Source of the DNA: Dongia deserti
GTDB taxonomy: Bacteria; Pseudomonadota; Alphaproteobacteria; Dongiales; Dongiaceae
DNA length: 64,000 nt
NCBI RefSeq assembly: GCF_003574735.1
Contig: NZ_QORW01000006.1
Coordinates: forward strand, 230,887 to 294,886
Direction of reading: 5' to 3'
Part shown: piece by piece, positions 48,871-57,252 of the stretch
Position numbering within the stretch: the stretch's first letter is position 1
Layout: the number at the start of each line of letters is the position of its first letter
Translations under genes and position numbers: made by a program
Notes under the pieces: generated by a model
What the model was told of the DNA's origin: nothing
The model's input: the letters and a program-made list of their open reading frames with translations, nothing else
Databases searched by the model: none

Positions 48871-49725
48871 GTGGCGAGCAAGTCCGACAACATCATCGCG
48901 TTCCAGGGCGTGCCTGGTGCCTATTCCGATCTGGCCTGCCGTGCGGCGTATCCGGCCATGACGACGCTGCCGTGCCCCAGCTTCGAGGATGCGTTCGCGG
49001 CGGTGAAGAACAATGATGCACGGCTCGCCATGATCCCGATCGAGAACTCGCTCGCCGGGCGCGTGGCCGACATCCACCACCTGCTGCCGGAAGCGGGGCT
49101 GCATATCATCGGCGAGCATTTCCAGCGGGTGAATCATTGCCTGGTGGCGCCGAAGGGCGCTGCCATCGCCGGCCTCAAATCGGTGTGGAGCCATGTGCAG
49201 GCGCTCTCGCAATGCCGCAACTTCATCAAGCAGCGCGGGCTGAAGCCGGTTGTGCGCGCCGACACCGCAGGCTCGGCCCAGGAGGTCGCAACCCTGGGCG
49301 ACAAGAGCGTCGCGGCGATCGCGTCGTCGCTGGCGGCGGAGATCTACGGCCTCGACGTCCTGGCAACCGACATCGAGGATGCCGAGCACAACACCACGCG
49401 CATGGTGGTGATGGCGCGCGACCCGATCGATCCCGATCCCGGCAAAGGCCCGGTGATCACCAGCTTCGTATTCCGCGTGCGGTCGGTGCCGGCGGCCCTC
49501 TACAAGGCGCTCGGCGGCTTCGCGACCAATGGCGTCAACATCACCAAGCTGGAAAGCTACATGGTCGACGGCAACTTCACCGTCGCGCAGTTCTATGCCG
49601 ACATCGACGGCCACCCCGATCAGCGTCCGGTGCGCCTGGCGCTTGAGGAGCTGAGCTTCTTCTCGCGCGAGGTGCGTATCCTCGGTGTGTACCCGGCCAA
49701 CGCATTTCGCGCCGGACAGAAGTAA
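48871..49725 (+). CDS. pheA: Prephenate dehydratase (GTG start)
   Basis: 284 residues. The catalytic domain begins FQGVPGAYSDLACRAAYP and has the substrate motif NTTRMVVMARD near residue 175, the family's Thr-Arg-x-x. The C-terminal ACT domain (about 195-280) has GFATNGVNITKLESYMVDGN, the LTKIESRP-like Phe-binding block, so feedback inhibition by phenylalanine is likely. It converts prephenate to phenylpyruvate. The GTG has a GCGCACAAA context without a strong ribosome binding site. It pairs with kdsB, an order seen in other alphaproteobacteria. Confidence 0.93.
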   Translation: MASKSDNIIAFQGVPGAYSDLACRAAYPAMTTLPCPSFEDAFAAVKNNDARLAMIPIENSLAGRVADIHHLLPEAGLHIIGEHFQRVNHCLVAPKGAAIAGLKSVWSHVQALSQCRNFIKQRGLKPVVRADTAGSAQEVATLGDKSVAAIASSLAAEIYGLDVLATDIEDAEHNTTRMVVMARDPIDPDPGKGPVITSFVFRVRSVPAALYKALGGFATNGVNITKLESYMVDGNFTVAQFYADIDGHPDQRPVRLALEELSFFSREVRILGVYPANAFRAGQK

Positions 49726-49767
49726 GCGCGGAATTCGACGCACGACGTCCGTCTCACACTCAACCGT

Positions 49768-49857
49768 CATCCCGGCCTCCGGGATCCATTGCGCCGCCGC
49801 ACGTGCGACTGAGCCATGGATCCCGGATCGCGCCGCTTGCGCGGCTTGTCCGGGATG
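49768..49857. repeat. REP-like palindromic intergenic repeat, copy A
   Basis: Nested inverted repeats: outer CATCCCGG (49768-49775) with CCGGGATG (49850-49857), inner GGGATCCAT (49781-49789) with ATGGATCCC (49816-49824). The centre contains GCACGTGCGACT. A second copy lies at about 56297-56365 in the opposite outer orientation. It lies between the convergent pheA and nudC genes. This is a dispersed repeat of the GTCATCCCGG-type common in alphaproteobacteria. Confidence 0.75.
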
Positions 49858-49891
49858 GCGGGCGGGGGGTGGGCGCGATACGAGGCGGCGC

Positions 49892-50809
49892 CTACTCCCG
49901 CCTGATCCAATCCTCGATCAGTACGCGCGAGATCGAATCCTTGCGCGACAGGCGCAGCGTTTCGTCCTCCGGGGAATTGAGCAAGTCGTCGCGCGTGAAC
50001 CAGCGGGCCGCTTCGATCTCCTGTGTGTTGAGCATGATGCGATCGTCGGCGGCGGTCGCAACGAAGCCCACCATCAGCGAAGCGGGGAAGGGCCATGGCT
50101 GCGACGCAAAATAGCGCACGTCGGTGAGCTCGAGACCGACCTCTTCCTTCACTTCGCGCCGCACCGAGTCTTCCAGCGTCTCGCCGAGCTCGACGAATCC
50201 CGCCAGCACGGAATGCATGCCCGGCGCCCAACTCGCTTGGCGCGCCAGCAGAACCCTGTCGCCATATTCCACGCGCATGATCACGGCCGGATCGATGCGG
50301 GGAAAGAAGATCGAGCCGCACTCCGGACTGCTGCAGCGGCGCTGATGCCCTGCTTGCTCGCTCGCGGTCGGTGCGCCGCATCGTCCGCAGAAGGCATGGC
50401 GCTCATGCCAATAGGCCATGCCGCGCGCCAATGCAGACAGCGATGCGTCACGTTGCGGCAACAGGGGACCGATGGTGCGCAGGTCAACGGCGGGACCGAA
50501 ACGCGTGATGAACTCTTCTGGCTGCGAGGACAAGTCGATGGCGATATGCGCGACTTCCGCATCACAGCCGAGCAGCACAACGGAGCGCGCCAGATCGATC
50601 AAGTCGGCGGCAGCCGTGAGGTTGAGCATCAAAAGCGTGTTGTGATCTTCCTGCCGCACCAAGGTGCGCCCCTGCCACACTACGTGGAAAAGGGTGCTTG
50701 GGCTCCTTAAGGATTGATGGAACCAGGCTGTATCGGCGCGTCTTTCTACCGCGCGATCCCACCCAGCGGTGGTGTAGAAATTGACAGAGCGTATGGAAGA
50801 ATGAATCAT
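49892..50809 (-). CDS. nudC: NAD+ diphosphatase / NADH pyrophosphatase
   Basis: 305 residues. The zinc ribbon is CGRCGAPT and CSSPECGS (about residues 141-167). The Nudix box is GFVELGETLEDSVRREVKEEVGL (about 202-224). The diagnostic SQPWPFPASLM follows, which identifies the NudC subfamily (SQPWPFPxS). It hydrolyses NADH/NAD(H) and removes NAD caps from RNA in relatives. It is divergent from the DUF6134 gene across only 44 bases. Confidence 0.95.
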   Translation of the reverse strand: MIHSSIRSVNFYTTAGWDRAVERRADTAWFHQSLRSPSTLFHVVWQGRTLVRQEDHNTLLMLNLTAAADLIDLARSVVLLGCDAEVAHIAIDLSSQPEEFITRFGPAVDLRTIGPLLPQRDASLSALARGMAYWHERHAFCGRCGAPTASEQAGHQRRCSSPECGSIFFPRIDPAVIMRVEYGDRVLLARQASWAPGMHSVLAGFVELGETLEDSVRREVKEEVGLELTDVRYFASQPWPFPASLMVGFVATAADDRIMLNTQEIEAARWFTRDDLLNSPEDETLRLSRKDSISRVLIEDWIRRE

Positions 50810-50853
50810 CGCCGCCGATCGGTGGTGAAACGAAGCAAACGACGGAGCCCGTC

Positions 50854-51561
50854 ATGCTACGCCTAGCGTCGCCAGTCAACATCGCCATCAACTCCGCGCT
50901 GATGCGCCGTGTCGCCTTGGCGACTGGATTAATTGTTTCTCTCCTTAGCACGGCTGGTGCGGCGACCCTATCGCCGGAGAGCGCGCAGACTGGCACCTAT
51001 GCCTATCAGGTAACGCGCGACGGCGAAGTGGTGGGGGAGCAGCGCGCCGACTTCGAACGGCGTGGCAACGAGCTGCGCGTCATAACCGACGTACGCATCA
51101 ACATCACGCTGCTGGGCATGAACGTCTACGATTTCACGCAGCGGATCGAAGAAAGCTGGCAAGACGGCGTGTTGATGAGCCTGACATCCGTCGCGGTCGA
51201 TGACGGCAACACGCGGAACGTGAAGCTGGCGCGCAACGGTGACCGGCTGGTTGGCACCTATGATGGCAAGAAGCGCGACTTGCCGGGCCACCTCGTCCCT
51301 TCGACCTTGTGGAACTCGGCGGTGGTCGAGCATGCGTCGGTGCTGGAGACGACCAAGGGCCGTGAGCGCACCTTCACGGTCACGCAGAAAGGGGTCGAGC
51401 AGGTCAAGCTGCCGATCGGCACCGTGCGGGCACGCCATTTCGTCTTCACCGGCAACTTCAAGCGCGAGGCCTGGTACGACGAGTCGGGTGTCCTGGTGGC
51501 CGCGCAAATGGAGGCCAAGGACGGCTCCATCATCCGCCAGGAACTATTGCGGATGCCTTGA
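50854..51561 (+). CDS. Exported DUF6134-like protein of unknown function
   Basis: 235 residues. A signal peptide with a hydrophobic core is at about residues 18-36 (RRVALATGLIVSLLSTAGA). The mature part is beta-rich, with YAYQVTRDGEVVGEQRADFERRGNELRV and GTVRARHFVFTGNFKREAWYDESGVLVAAQMEA blocks, which resemble the DUF6134 family; it carries no catalytic motif I recognise. Probably periplasmic. It is divergent from nudC and lies upstream of the SRP RNA gene. Confidence 0.7.
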   Translation: MLRLASPVNIAINSALMRRVALATGLIVSLLSTAGAATLSPESAQTGTYAYQVTRDGEVVGEQRADFERRGNELRVITDVRINITLLGMNVYDFTQRIEESWQDGVLMSLTSVAVDDGNTRNVKLARNGDRLVGTYDGKKRDLPGHLVPSTLWNSAVVEHASVLETTKGRERTFTVTQKGVEQVKLPIGTVRARHFVFTGNFKREAWYDESGVLVAAQMEAKDGSIIRQELLRMP

Positions 51562-51577
51562 TTCGGCAGGCTTTTTT
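51555..51577 (+). terminator. Weak terminator-like element at the end of the DUF6134 gene
   Basis: GCCT (51555-51558), a 9-base loop, AGGC (51568-51571) and a run of six Ts (51572-51577). The stem is only four pairs and includes the stop codon, so termination is uncertain. Confidence 0.3.
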
Positions 51578-51593
51578 CGGCTCGATTCCCCAG

Positions 51594-51624
51594 TTGCATC
51601 CATCGCTGGACTGGCCCATATACT
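51594..51624 (+). promoter_or_regulatory. ffs: Candidate promoter of the SRP RNA gene
   Basis: TTGCAT at 51594-51599 and TATACT at 51619-51624 are 19 bases apart (17 if CATATA is taken as the -10). The -10 is seven bases before the presumed RNA 5' end, which agrees with the position of the GGGAGG stem. Confidence 0.5.
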
Positions 51625-51628
51625 GCGC

Positions 51629-51724
51629 CGGGAGGTTGGCGCGGACGGGCGCCTCGTCAACCCGGTCAGGTCCGGAAGGAAGCAGCCGTAACGAGTTTTC
51701 GCCCGGGTCGTGTTCAGCCTCCCA
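51629..51724 (+). ncRNA. ffs: Signal recognition particle RNA (4.5S type)
   Basis: The conserved core GGTCAGGTCCGGAAGGAAGC (51664-51683) is the SRP RNA domain IV motif, including the GGAAGGAAGCAGC asymmetric loop bound by Ffh. The terminal stem pairs GGGAGG (51630-51635) with CCTCCC (51718-51723). The intervening GCGCCTCGTCAACCCGG and TAACGAG...CCCGGGT complete the hairpin. It lies 55-60 bases before dnaX, the usual place in alphaproteobacteria. The 5' and 3' ends are estimated from the stem. Confidence 0.93.
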
Positions 51725-51782
51725 CCTTTGATCCGGACTCGGGTACCGGGTCTCGTTTCCACGCCGCGGCGCACAGGATCAG

Positions 51783-53597
51783 ATGCAAGACGGAACAGAG
51801 CCTTTCGCTTCCTCGGCTGGCGGCGCGCAGCAGGGGGCGGTCGAAGGTTATCGTGTCCTGGCGCGCAAATACCGCCCGCGCGATTTCTCCGGCCTGATCG
51901 GACAAGAGGCCTTGGTGCGCACTCTGCGCAACGCGATCGCGCAGGGCCGCCTGGCGCATGGCTTCATGCTGACGGGCGTGCGCGGCGTCGGTAAGACGAC
52001 GACCGCCCGCATCCTGGCGCGCTGCTTCAATTGCATCGGTCCGGACGGCCAAGGCGGCCCGACAGCGGAGCCCTGCGGCCAGTGCGAACATTGCCGCGCC
52101 ATCGCCGAGGATCGCCACGTCGACGTCATCGAGATGGACGCCGCCAGCAACACCGGTGTCAGCGACGTGCGCCAGATTATCGACGCGGTCCGCTACACGC
52201 CCGTCAGCGCGCGCTTCAAGGTCTACATCATCGACGAAGTCCACATGCTCTCGACGCAGGCCTTCAATGCCCTGCTGAAGACGCTGGAAGAGCCGCCGGA
52301 GCATGTGAAGTTCATCTTCGCGACCACCGAGATCCGCAAGGTACCGGTGACGGTGCTGTCGCGCTGCCAGCGCTTCGACCTGCGCCGCATTAGTGCCGAG
52401 GAGTTGACTCAGTATTTCCTGAAGATCGCCGCCGCGGAAGGCGCCAGGATTACCGAGGGCGCTGCCGCGATGATCGCGCGCGCCGCCGACGGCTCTGCAC
52501 GCGATGGCCTGTCGCTGCTCGACCAGGCGATTGCCTTGTCCCATGGCGAAATCGACGAAGCGCAGGTGCGCGACATGCTGGGCCTCGCCGACCGCACGCA
52601 GCTTATCGATCTCTATGACGACGTGCTGAAGGGCAAGGCGGCCGAAGCGCTCAAGCGCCTGCAGGCCATGCATCAGGCCGGCGCCGATGCCGCCGTCGTG
52701 CTGCAGGACATGCTGGAGCTCACGCACTGGCTGACCCGCGCCAAGATCACGCCGGAGCCGTTGTCCGATCCGGTCACACCGGAAGCCGAGCGCGCGTGGG
52801 GCGCCAAAGTGACTCCGGAGCTCTCGATCCCCGTGCTGGCGCGCTTGTGGCAGATGCTGCTGAAGGGCTTGAGCGAAGTGCAGGCGGCGCCGCAGCCGCT
52901 GGCGGCAGCGGAGATGGTGCTGATCCGCCTGATGCACGCCGCCAACATGCCCGATCCCGCCGATCTGGTGCGGCGCCTAGGTGAGGGCAACGGTGCCGCG
53001 GCGGCTCCCGTGCCGCGGGGCAACGGTGGTGCGGCGCGCACCGTGCCGGCACCGACGCAGCGCTTGCAGACCCAGCAGCAGATCGCGCCCCAGGCGACGC
53101 AACAGATCGCCCCGTCGCCCGCGCCGCGTAACGCCCCGCAGGCGTCTGCCTTGCCGCAACCGCAGAGCTTCAGCGACGTAGTGGCGCTGTTCCACGCCAG
53201 GCGCGAGGCGATCCTGGCGGCGCATCTGCAGAACGATGTGCATCTGGTGCAGTTCGAGGTCGGCCGCATCGATTTCCGTCCCGGGGAGCGCGCGCCGAGC
53301 AATCTGCCCAACCGGGTCGCGGCCTGCCTCGCCGAATGGACCGGCAAGCGCTGGCTGGTCAGCGTATCGGCCCAGACCGGCGAGAAGACGCTGAAGGAGC
53401 AGGCAGCGGAACTGGCCCAGGCGCAGCGTGAAGAGGCGGCGCGCCATCCGTTGGTCCAGGCGGTATTAGCGGCGTTTCCGGGCGCCACCATTGACGAAGT
53501 CCGCAATCTGGCGCCGGAGCCGGCGGCCGACGCAACAATCTCTCCGCCAGGCGATTTGCCTAACGTGGACGAGCCAATAGAGGATGAGATCGCATGA
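51783..53597 (+). CDS. dnaX: DNA polymerase III subunits gamma/tau
   Basis: 604 residues, the clamp-loader ATPase. Walker A is GVRGVGKTTTARILARCFNC, followed by the four-Cys zinc module (CFNC...CGQCEHC); Walker B is YIIDEVHMLS and the SRC motif is LSRCQRFDL. Domain III follows and then a low-complexity Gln/Ala/Pro linker (about residues 415-460), with repeats of QQIAP/TQQIAP. The tau C-terminal domain (from about 460) is complete. I see no obvious A-rich slippery site for a separate gamma product. It is followed by ybaB overlapping by four bases. Confidence 0.94.
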   Translation: MQDGTEPFASSAGGAQQGAVEGYRVLARKYRPRDFSGLIGQEALVRTLRNAIAQGRLAHGFMLTGVRGVGKTTTARILARCFNCIGPDGQGGPTAEPCGQCEHCRAIAEDRHVDVIEMDAASNTGVSDVRQIIDAVRYTPVSARFKVYIIDEVHMLSTQAFNALLKTLEEPPEHVKFIFATTEIRKVPVTVLSRCQRFDLRRISAEELTQYFLKIAAAEGARITEGAAAMIARAADGSARDGLSLLDQAIALSHGEIDEAQVRDMLGLADRTQLIDLYDDVLKGKAAEALKRLQAMHQAGADAAVVLQDMLELTHWLTRAKITPEPLSDPVTPEAERAWGAKVTPELSIPVLARLWQMLLKGLSEVQAAPQPLAAAEMVLIRLMHAANMPDPADLVRRLGEGNGAAAAPVPRGNGGAARTVPAPTQRLQTQQQIAPQATQQIAPSPAPRNAPQASALPQPQSFSDVVALFHARREAILAAHLQNDVHLVQFEVGRIDFRPGERAPSNLPNRVAACLAEWTGKRWLVSVSAQTGEKTLKEQAAELAQAQREEAARHPLVQAVLAAFPGATIDEVRNLAPEPAADATISPPGDLPNVDEPIEDEIA

Positions 53598-53917
53598 AGA
53601 ACCTGAGCCAGATGCTGAAGCAGGCGCAGGAGATGCAGTCCAGGATGGCGGAGATGCAGACCGCTCTCGCCGACATAGAGGTGGTCGGCCAATCGGGCGG
53701 CGGCTTCGTCGCCGTCACGGTGAACGGCAAGGGCGAGTTCAAGCGCGTGAAGATCGACCCCAAACTCGTCGACCCGACCGAGGTCGAGGTGCTGGAGGAC
53801 CTGATCGTCGCAGCCGCCAAGGATGCGAAGTCGAAGGCCGACGCCCGCATGCAGGAAGAGATGGCGAAACTGACCGGCGGCTTGCAGCTTCCGCCCGGCT
53901 TCAAGCTGCCGTTCTGA
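53594..53917 (+). CDS. ybaB: YbaB/EbfC-family nucleoid-associated protein
   Basis: 107 residues. The N-terminal coiled-coil [20 protein letters not shown] and the core [23 protein letters not shown] are characteristic; the C-terminus is the variable Met/Pro tail ([10 protein letters not shown]). Homologues bind DNA and sit between dnaX and recR across bacteria, exactly as here. The ATG overlaps the dnaX stop (ATGA). Confidence 0.95.
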   Translation: MKNLSQMLKQAQEMQSRMAEMQTALADIEVVGQSGGGFVAVTVNGKGEFKRVKIDPKLVDPTEVEVLEDLIVAAAKDAKSKADARMQEEMAKLTGGLQLPPGFKLPF

Positions 53918-53933
53918 TCCGCAAGTTTCGCGC

Positions 53934-54527
53934 ATGGCCGCGCCCGAAATCGATCGCCTGATCCAGGTCCTGTCGCGCCTGCCGGGGTTCGGGCCCCGCT
54001 CGGCGCGGCGCGCGGCCTTGTCCCTGATCAAGCGCAAGGAATCGGCGCTGCTGCCGCTCATCGACGCGTTGCAGGGAGCAGCCGATCACGTCCGTAACTG
54101 CTCGCAATGCGGCAATCTCGATGGCACCGATCCTTGTGGGATCTGCACTGACGAACGGCGTGACGCGGCGACCTTGTGCGTGGTGGCCGACGTCGCAGAT
54201 CTGTGGGCGCTGGAGCGCACCGGCGCCTACAAGGGGCGCTATCACGTGCTGGGCGGCGTCCTCTCCGCGCTCGACGGGATCGGGCCGGAGCAGCTTAATC
54301 TCGGATCGTTGTTCCGCCGCATCGAAGGCGGCGGTGTGAAGGAAGTGGTGCTGGCGCTCGGCGCCACGGTCGACGGCCAGACCACCGCGCATTTCCTGAG
54401 CGACCGGCTGCAGCCCTTCGGCCTTGCGGTTTCGCGCCTGGCCCACGGAGTCCCAGTCGGCGGCGAGCTCGATTATCTGGACGACGGGACTCTGATCCAG
54501 GCGCTGCAGGCAAGGCAGTCTGTCTGA
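53934..54527 (+). CDS. recR: Recombination mediator RecR
   Basis: 197 residues. The helix-hairpin-helix start is [14 protein letters not shown]; the Cys4 zinc finger is [16 protein letters not shown] (about residues 57-72); the Toprim domain follows, beginning at [14 protein letters not shown] and with [21 protein letters not shown]. It acts with RecF/RecO in loading RecA at gaps. It is the last gene of dnaX-ybaB-recR. The following 243 bases hold no gene, only a 7-base inverted repeat (54583-54599). Confidence 0.96.
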   Translation: MAAPEIDRLIQVLSRLPGFGPRSARRAALSLIKRKESALLPLIDALQGAADHVRNCSQCGNLDGTDPCGICTDERRDAATLCVVADVADLWALERTGAYKGRYHVLGGVLSALDGIGPEQLNLGSLFRRIEGGGVKEVVLALGATVDGQTTAHFLSDRLQPFGLAVSRLAHGVPVGGELDYLDDGTLIQALQARQSV

Positions 54528-54770
54528 AAGCATCGCGCGCTCACCTAGCAAGACCTTGCTGTTGCACGCAAACTCGTGGATGGTCGTGCCAAGCACGACG
54601 ATGGCGAATTGTGGCGCGGTGGTGTGCCGGCACTGGTTCAATCAACAAGATTTGAGCTTCCGCGTGAGCCGCGTCATAGTTGCCGCCTTGGTCTCGCCGC
54701 AATTTTCCGGCGATCTATCATCGGTTATCGTCATGGCCGCTTCCGGCCCCCACTGCGATAGGGATATTCC

Positions 54771-56204
54771 ATGCGTAAGTTTCTGATGCTGGGCGCTGCC
54801 GCCGCGGCGCTCCTCGCCGCGCCAGCTCTTGTCACGAAGGGCGCCTTGGCCGAGACTCCGGTCGGCGCAGACAAACAGACCGCCATTGCGGTTACCATCT
54901 ACAACAACGACCTGGCGCTGGTGCGCGACTCGCGCAATGTCACGCTGACCCAAGGCGAGAACGACATCGCCTTCATCGAAGTCAGCGCCGGCATCCGGCC
55001 GGAGACCGCCTTGTTGACCGGCCGCGGCGCGCAGCTCGACATTGTCGAGCAGAACTTCGATTTCGACCTGCTGACGCCGCGCAAGCTGTTGGAGAAATCG
55101 GTGGGGCGGACCATCCGTGTGGTCCGCACCAATCCGGAAACCGGCGTCGACTCGACAGAGGACGCGACCGTTCTGTCGGTGGCGGAAGGGCAGGTGGTGC
55201 TGAGGATCGGCGACCGCATCGAAGTGACGCCGCCAGGCCGCCTGGTCTATAGCGCTGTCCCCGCCAATTTGCGCGACCGCCCGACCTTGGTGGTGAAGCT
55301 CGCCAGTCAGCAGGCGGGCGAGGTTCCGGTCGATCTCTCGTACCTGACGCACGGCCTTTCCTGGTCGGCCGACTATGTCGCGGAACTGGCGCCGGATGAG
55401 AAGACCATTAATCTCAACGGCTGGGTCACGCTCACCAACATGAGCGGCATCGCCTACAACGATGCCAAGCTGCAGCTGGTAGCGGGCGAGGTGAACCAGT
55501 ATCAGCCGCAGCCGCCCATGCCGATGGTGCAGGAGATGGCCGCTGCCGACGGTATGCGGCGCGAGAAGATGAGGAGCGAGGCGGCATTCGAGTATCATCT
55601 CTACAGCCTCGACCGGCCGACCACGCTGAAGGAGAACCAGACCAAGCAGGTAGCCCTGCTGGCGGCAGAGTCCGTGCCGGTGACCAAGCAGTATGTGCTG
55701 GCGAATGTCGCGCAGCTCGGCGGCACCTATGGCTCCCGGATCGGCGAGACCCAGCGCGTCAACGCCGAGGTCCGCGTGAAGCTCGAGAACAAGGAAGCTT
55801 CGCATCTCGGCCTGCCGCTGCCCTCCGGCGTAGTCCGTGTCTACAAGGCGGACAGCGACGGCGACGCCGTGTTCGTCGGCGACGATCACATCGACCACAC
55901 GCCGAAGAACGAGGACGTCGACCTGATGCTGGGGCGTGCCTTCGACGTGACCGCCCGCGGCAAGCAGCTCAACCATGCGCGCATTGCCGACAACGTGTTC
56001 GAGAACGAATACGAGATCGAGGTGAAGAACGCGAAGCCGGAGCAGGTGACAGTCACCGTGCGCGAGTTCGTGCCCGGCGACTGGAGGATGTTGGAGGAAT
56101 CGGTGAAGCACAACAAGGTCGATGCCTCCACCGCCGAATGGCAGCTGCAAGTGCCGGCCGAAGGCAGCGCCAAGCTGACCTACAAGGTGCGGATTATTTT
56201 CTGA
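54771..56204 (+). CDS. Exported DUF4139 domain protein
   Basis: 477 residues. The signal peptide RKFLMLGAAAAALLAAPAL ends near residue 27. The mature protein is beta-rich and contains the DUF4139 blocks: AVTIYNNDLALVRDSRNVTL near the start, VDLSYLTHGLSWSADYVAEL near residue 193, LNGWVTLTNMSGIAYNDAKLQLVAGEVN, and the tail EYEIEVKNAKPEQVTVTVREFVPGDWRMLEES. The family is found in many bacteria and its function is not established; the repeat pattern suggests a cell-surface or periplasmic role. It stands alone. Confidence 0.85.
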   Translation: MRKFLMLGAAAAALLAAPALVTKGALAETPVGADKQTAIAVTIYNNDLALVRDSRNVTLTQGENDIAFIEVSAGIRPETALLTGRGAQLDIVEQNFDFDLLTPRKLLEKSVGRTIRVVRTNPETGVDSTEDATVLSVAEGQVVLRIGDRIEVTPPGRLVYSAVPANLRDRPTLVVKLASQQAGEVPVDLSYLTHGLSWSADYVAELAPDEKTINLNGWVTLTNMSGIAYNDAKLQLVAGEVNQYQPQPPMPMVQEMAAADGMRREKMRSEAAFEYHLYSLDRPTTLKENQTKQVALLAAESVPVTKQYVLANVAQLGGTYGSRIGETQRVNAEVRVKLENKEASHLGLPLPSGVVRVYKADSDGDAVFVGDDHIDHTPKNEDVDLMLGRAFDVTARGKQLNHARIADNVFENEYEIEVKNAKPEQVTVTVREFVPGDWRMLEESVKHNKVDASTAEWQLQVPAEGSAKLTYKVRIIF

Positions 56205-56296
56205 TCGTCCGCCCGGCGCACAAACGCTCCTATGTCACCTCGGACAGTCGCCCTCGGGTCCGCGCTGCGCGCGGCCCAAGGGCAGGCTGCGCGGCG

Positions 56297-56365
56297 TGAT
56301 CCGGGGTCCATTCTTCCGCTGCACGTGCGACTGCGGAATGGATCCCGGTTCGGAGGCTGGGATGA
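56297..56365. repeat. REP-like palindromic intergenic repeat, copy B
   Basis: Second copy of the repeat at 49768-49857. Its stem is GGTCCATT (56305-56312) with AATGGATC (56337-56344), and the outer part GATCCGGG (56298-56305) and CTGGGATGAC (56357-56366). The outer flanks are inverted relative to copy A, but the loop 12-mer GCACGTGCGACT (56321-56332) is in the same orientation as in copy A. It lies in the 268-base gap between the DUF4139 and TauE genes. Confidence 0.7.
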
Positions 56366-56472
56366 CAGGGGAGTGAGTGTGGAGAGCAGTGGACACTGGC
56401 TCCACCGAAATGCGTTGGTGCTGAACGCGCGTCCACCTAGAGTGCCGGCGGGTTTCACCGCCGGGGTCTTTC

Positions 56473-57252
56473 ATGCTCGCCGAATTGTGGGCCGCTGTGC
56501 AAAGCGACTGGGAGGTGCTTGCGCTGTCGAGCGCGGCGATCTTCCTCGCCGCCATTGTGCGCGGCTTCTCTGGCTTCGGATTCTCTCTGCTCTCGATCAC
56601 GGCGATCTCGCTGATCCTGCCGGTCGCGCAGATCGTGCCATCAATCTTCCTGCTGGAGATTGCTGCCTCCATAAACCTCATCCCAAGCATCTGGCGCGAG
56701 ATCCATTGGCGCTCGCTCACGTGGCTGATGGTCGGCTATGTCATCGGCCTGCCGGTCGGCGGCTATGCGCTGATCCACGCGCCGGAAGCGCCGGCGCAGA
56801 TCGTGCTCGGCCTGTTCGTGATCGGCACGGCGATCCTGATGCTGCGCGGCTTCCACCTGGAGCGGACACCCGGCACGGCGGCCAGCACCGCGACCGGCAC
56901 GGCCTCCGGTGTGCTGAACGGCGCGTTCGGTATCGGCGGGCCGCCGGTGGTCTTGTTCTATTTCTCGACGCCCGGCGCTGCTGCGATCGGCCGCGCGTCG
57001 ATCATTTTCTTCTTTCTGTTCACCGATCTTTTGGGTGTCGGCTATTTCGCGACCCAGGGCATCGTCACGACCCAGAGCTTCGTGCAATCGCTGGTCTGGC
57101 TTCCGGCCTTGCTGATCGGCGTGTGGATCGGCGCGCACGGCTTCCGCAAGCTGAGCCAGGAGACGTTCCGCCGCTGGGTGCTGGTGATCCTGATTGCGCT
57201 GGCTGGGCTCGGAATGGGCAAGGCCGCACTGATGCTAATGAGCGGCGCCTGA
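56473..57252 (+). CDS. TauE/SafE-family membrane permease (sulfite-exporter-like), copy 1
   Basis: 259 residues with about eight hydrophobic segments. The family signature IVRGFSGFGFSLLSITAIS is at about residues 30-48, and its repeat GAFGIGGPPVVLFYFSTPGAA in the second half (about 155-175). The family exports sulfite, sulfoacetate or organosulfonates. It stands at the 3' end of a gap with a REP copy and converges with the second family member, overlapping it by 18 bases. Whether it serves the same sulfonate pathway is unproven. Confidence 0.86.
   Translation: MLAELWAAVQSDWEVLALSSAAIFLAAIVRGFSGFGFSLLSITAISLILPVAQIVPSIFLLEIAASINLIPSIWREIHWRSLTWLMVGYVIGLPVGGYALIHAPEAPAQIVLGLFVIGTAILMLRGFHLERTPGTAASTATGTASGVLNGAFGIGGPPVVLFYFSTPGAAAIGRASIIFFFLFTDLLGVGYFATQGIVTTQSFVQSLVWLPALLIGVWIGAHGFRKLSQETFRRWVLVILIALAGLGMGKAALMLMSGA

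Noticed and set aside
54583-54599. Perfect 7-base inverted repeat GTCGTGC / GCACGAC after recR as a terminator
   Set aside because: No T-run follows and the stem is short; kept only as a remark in the recR entry.
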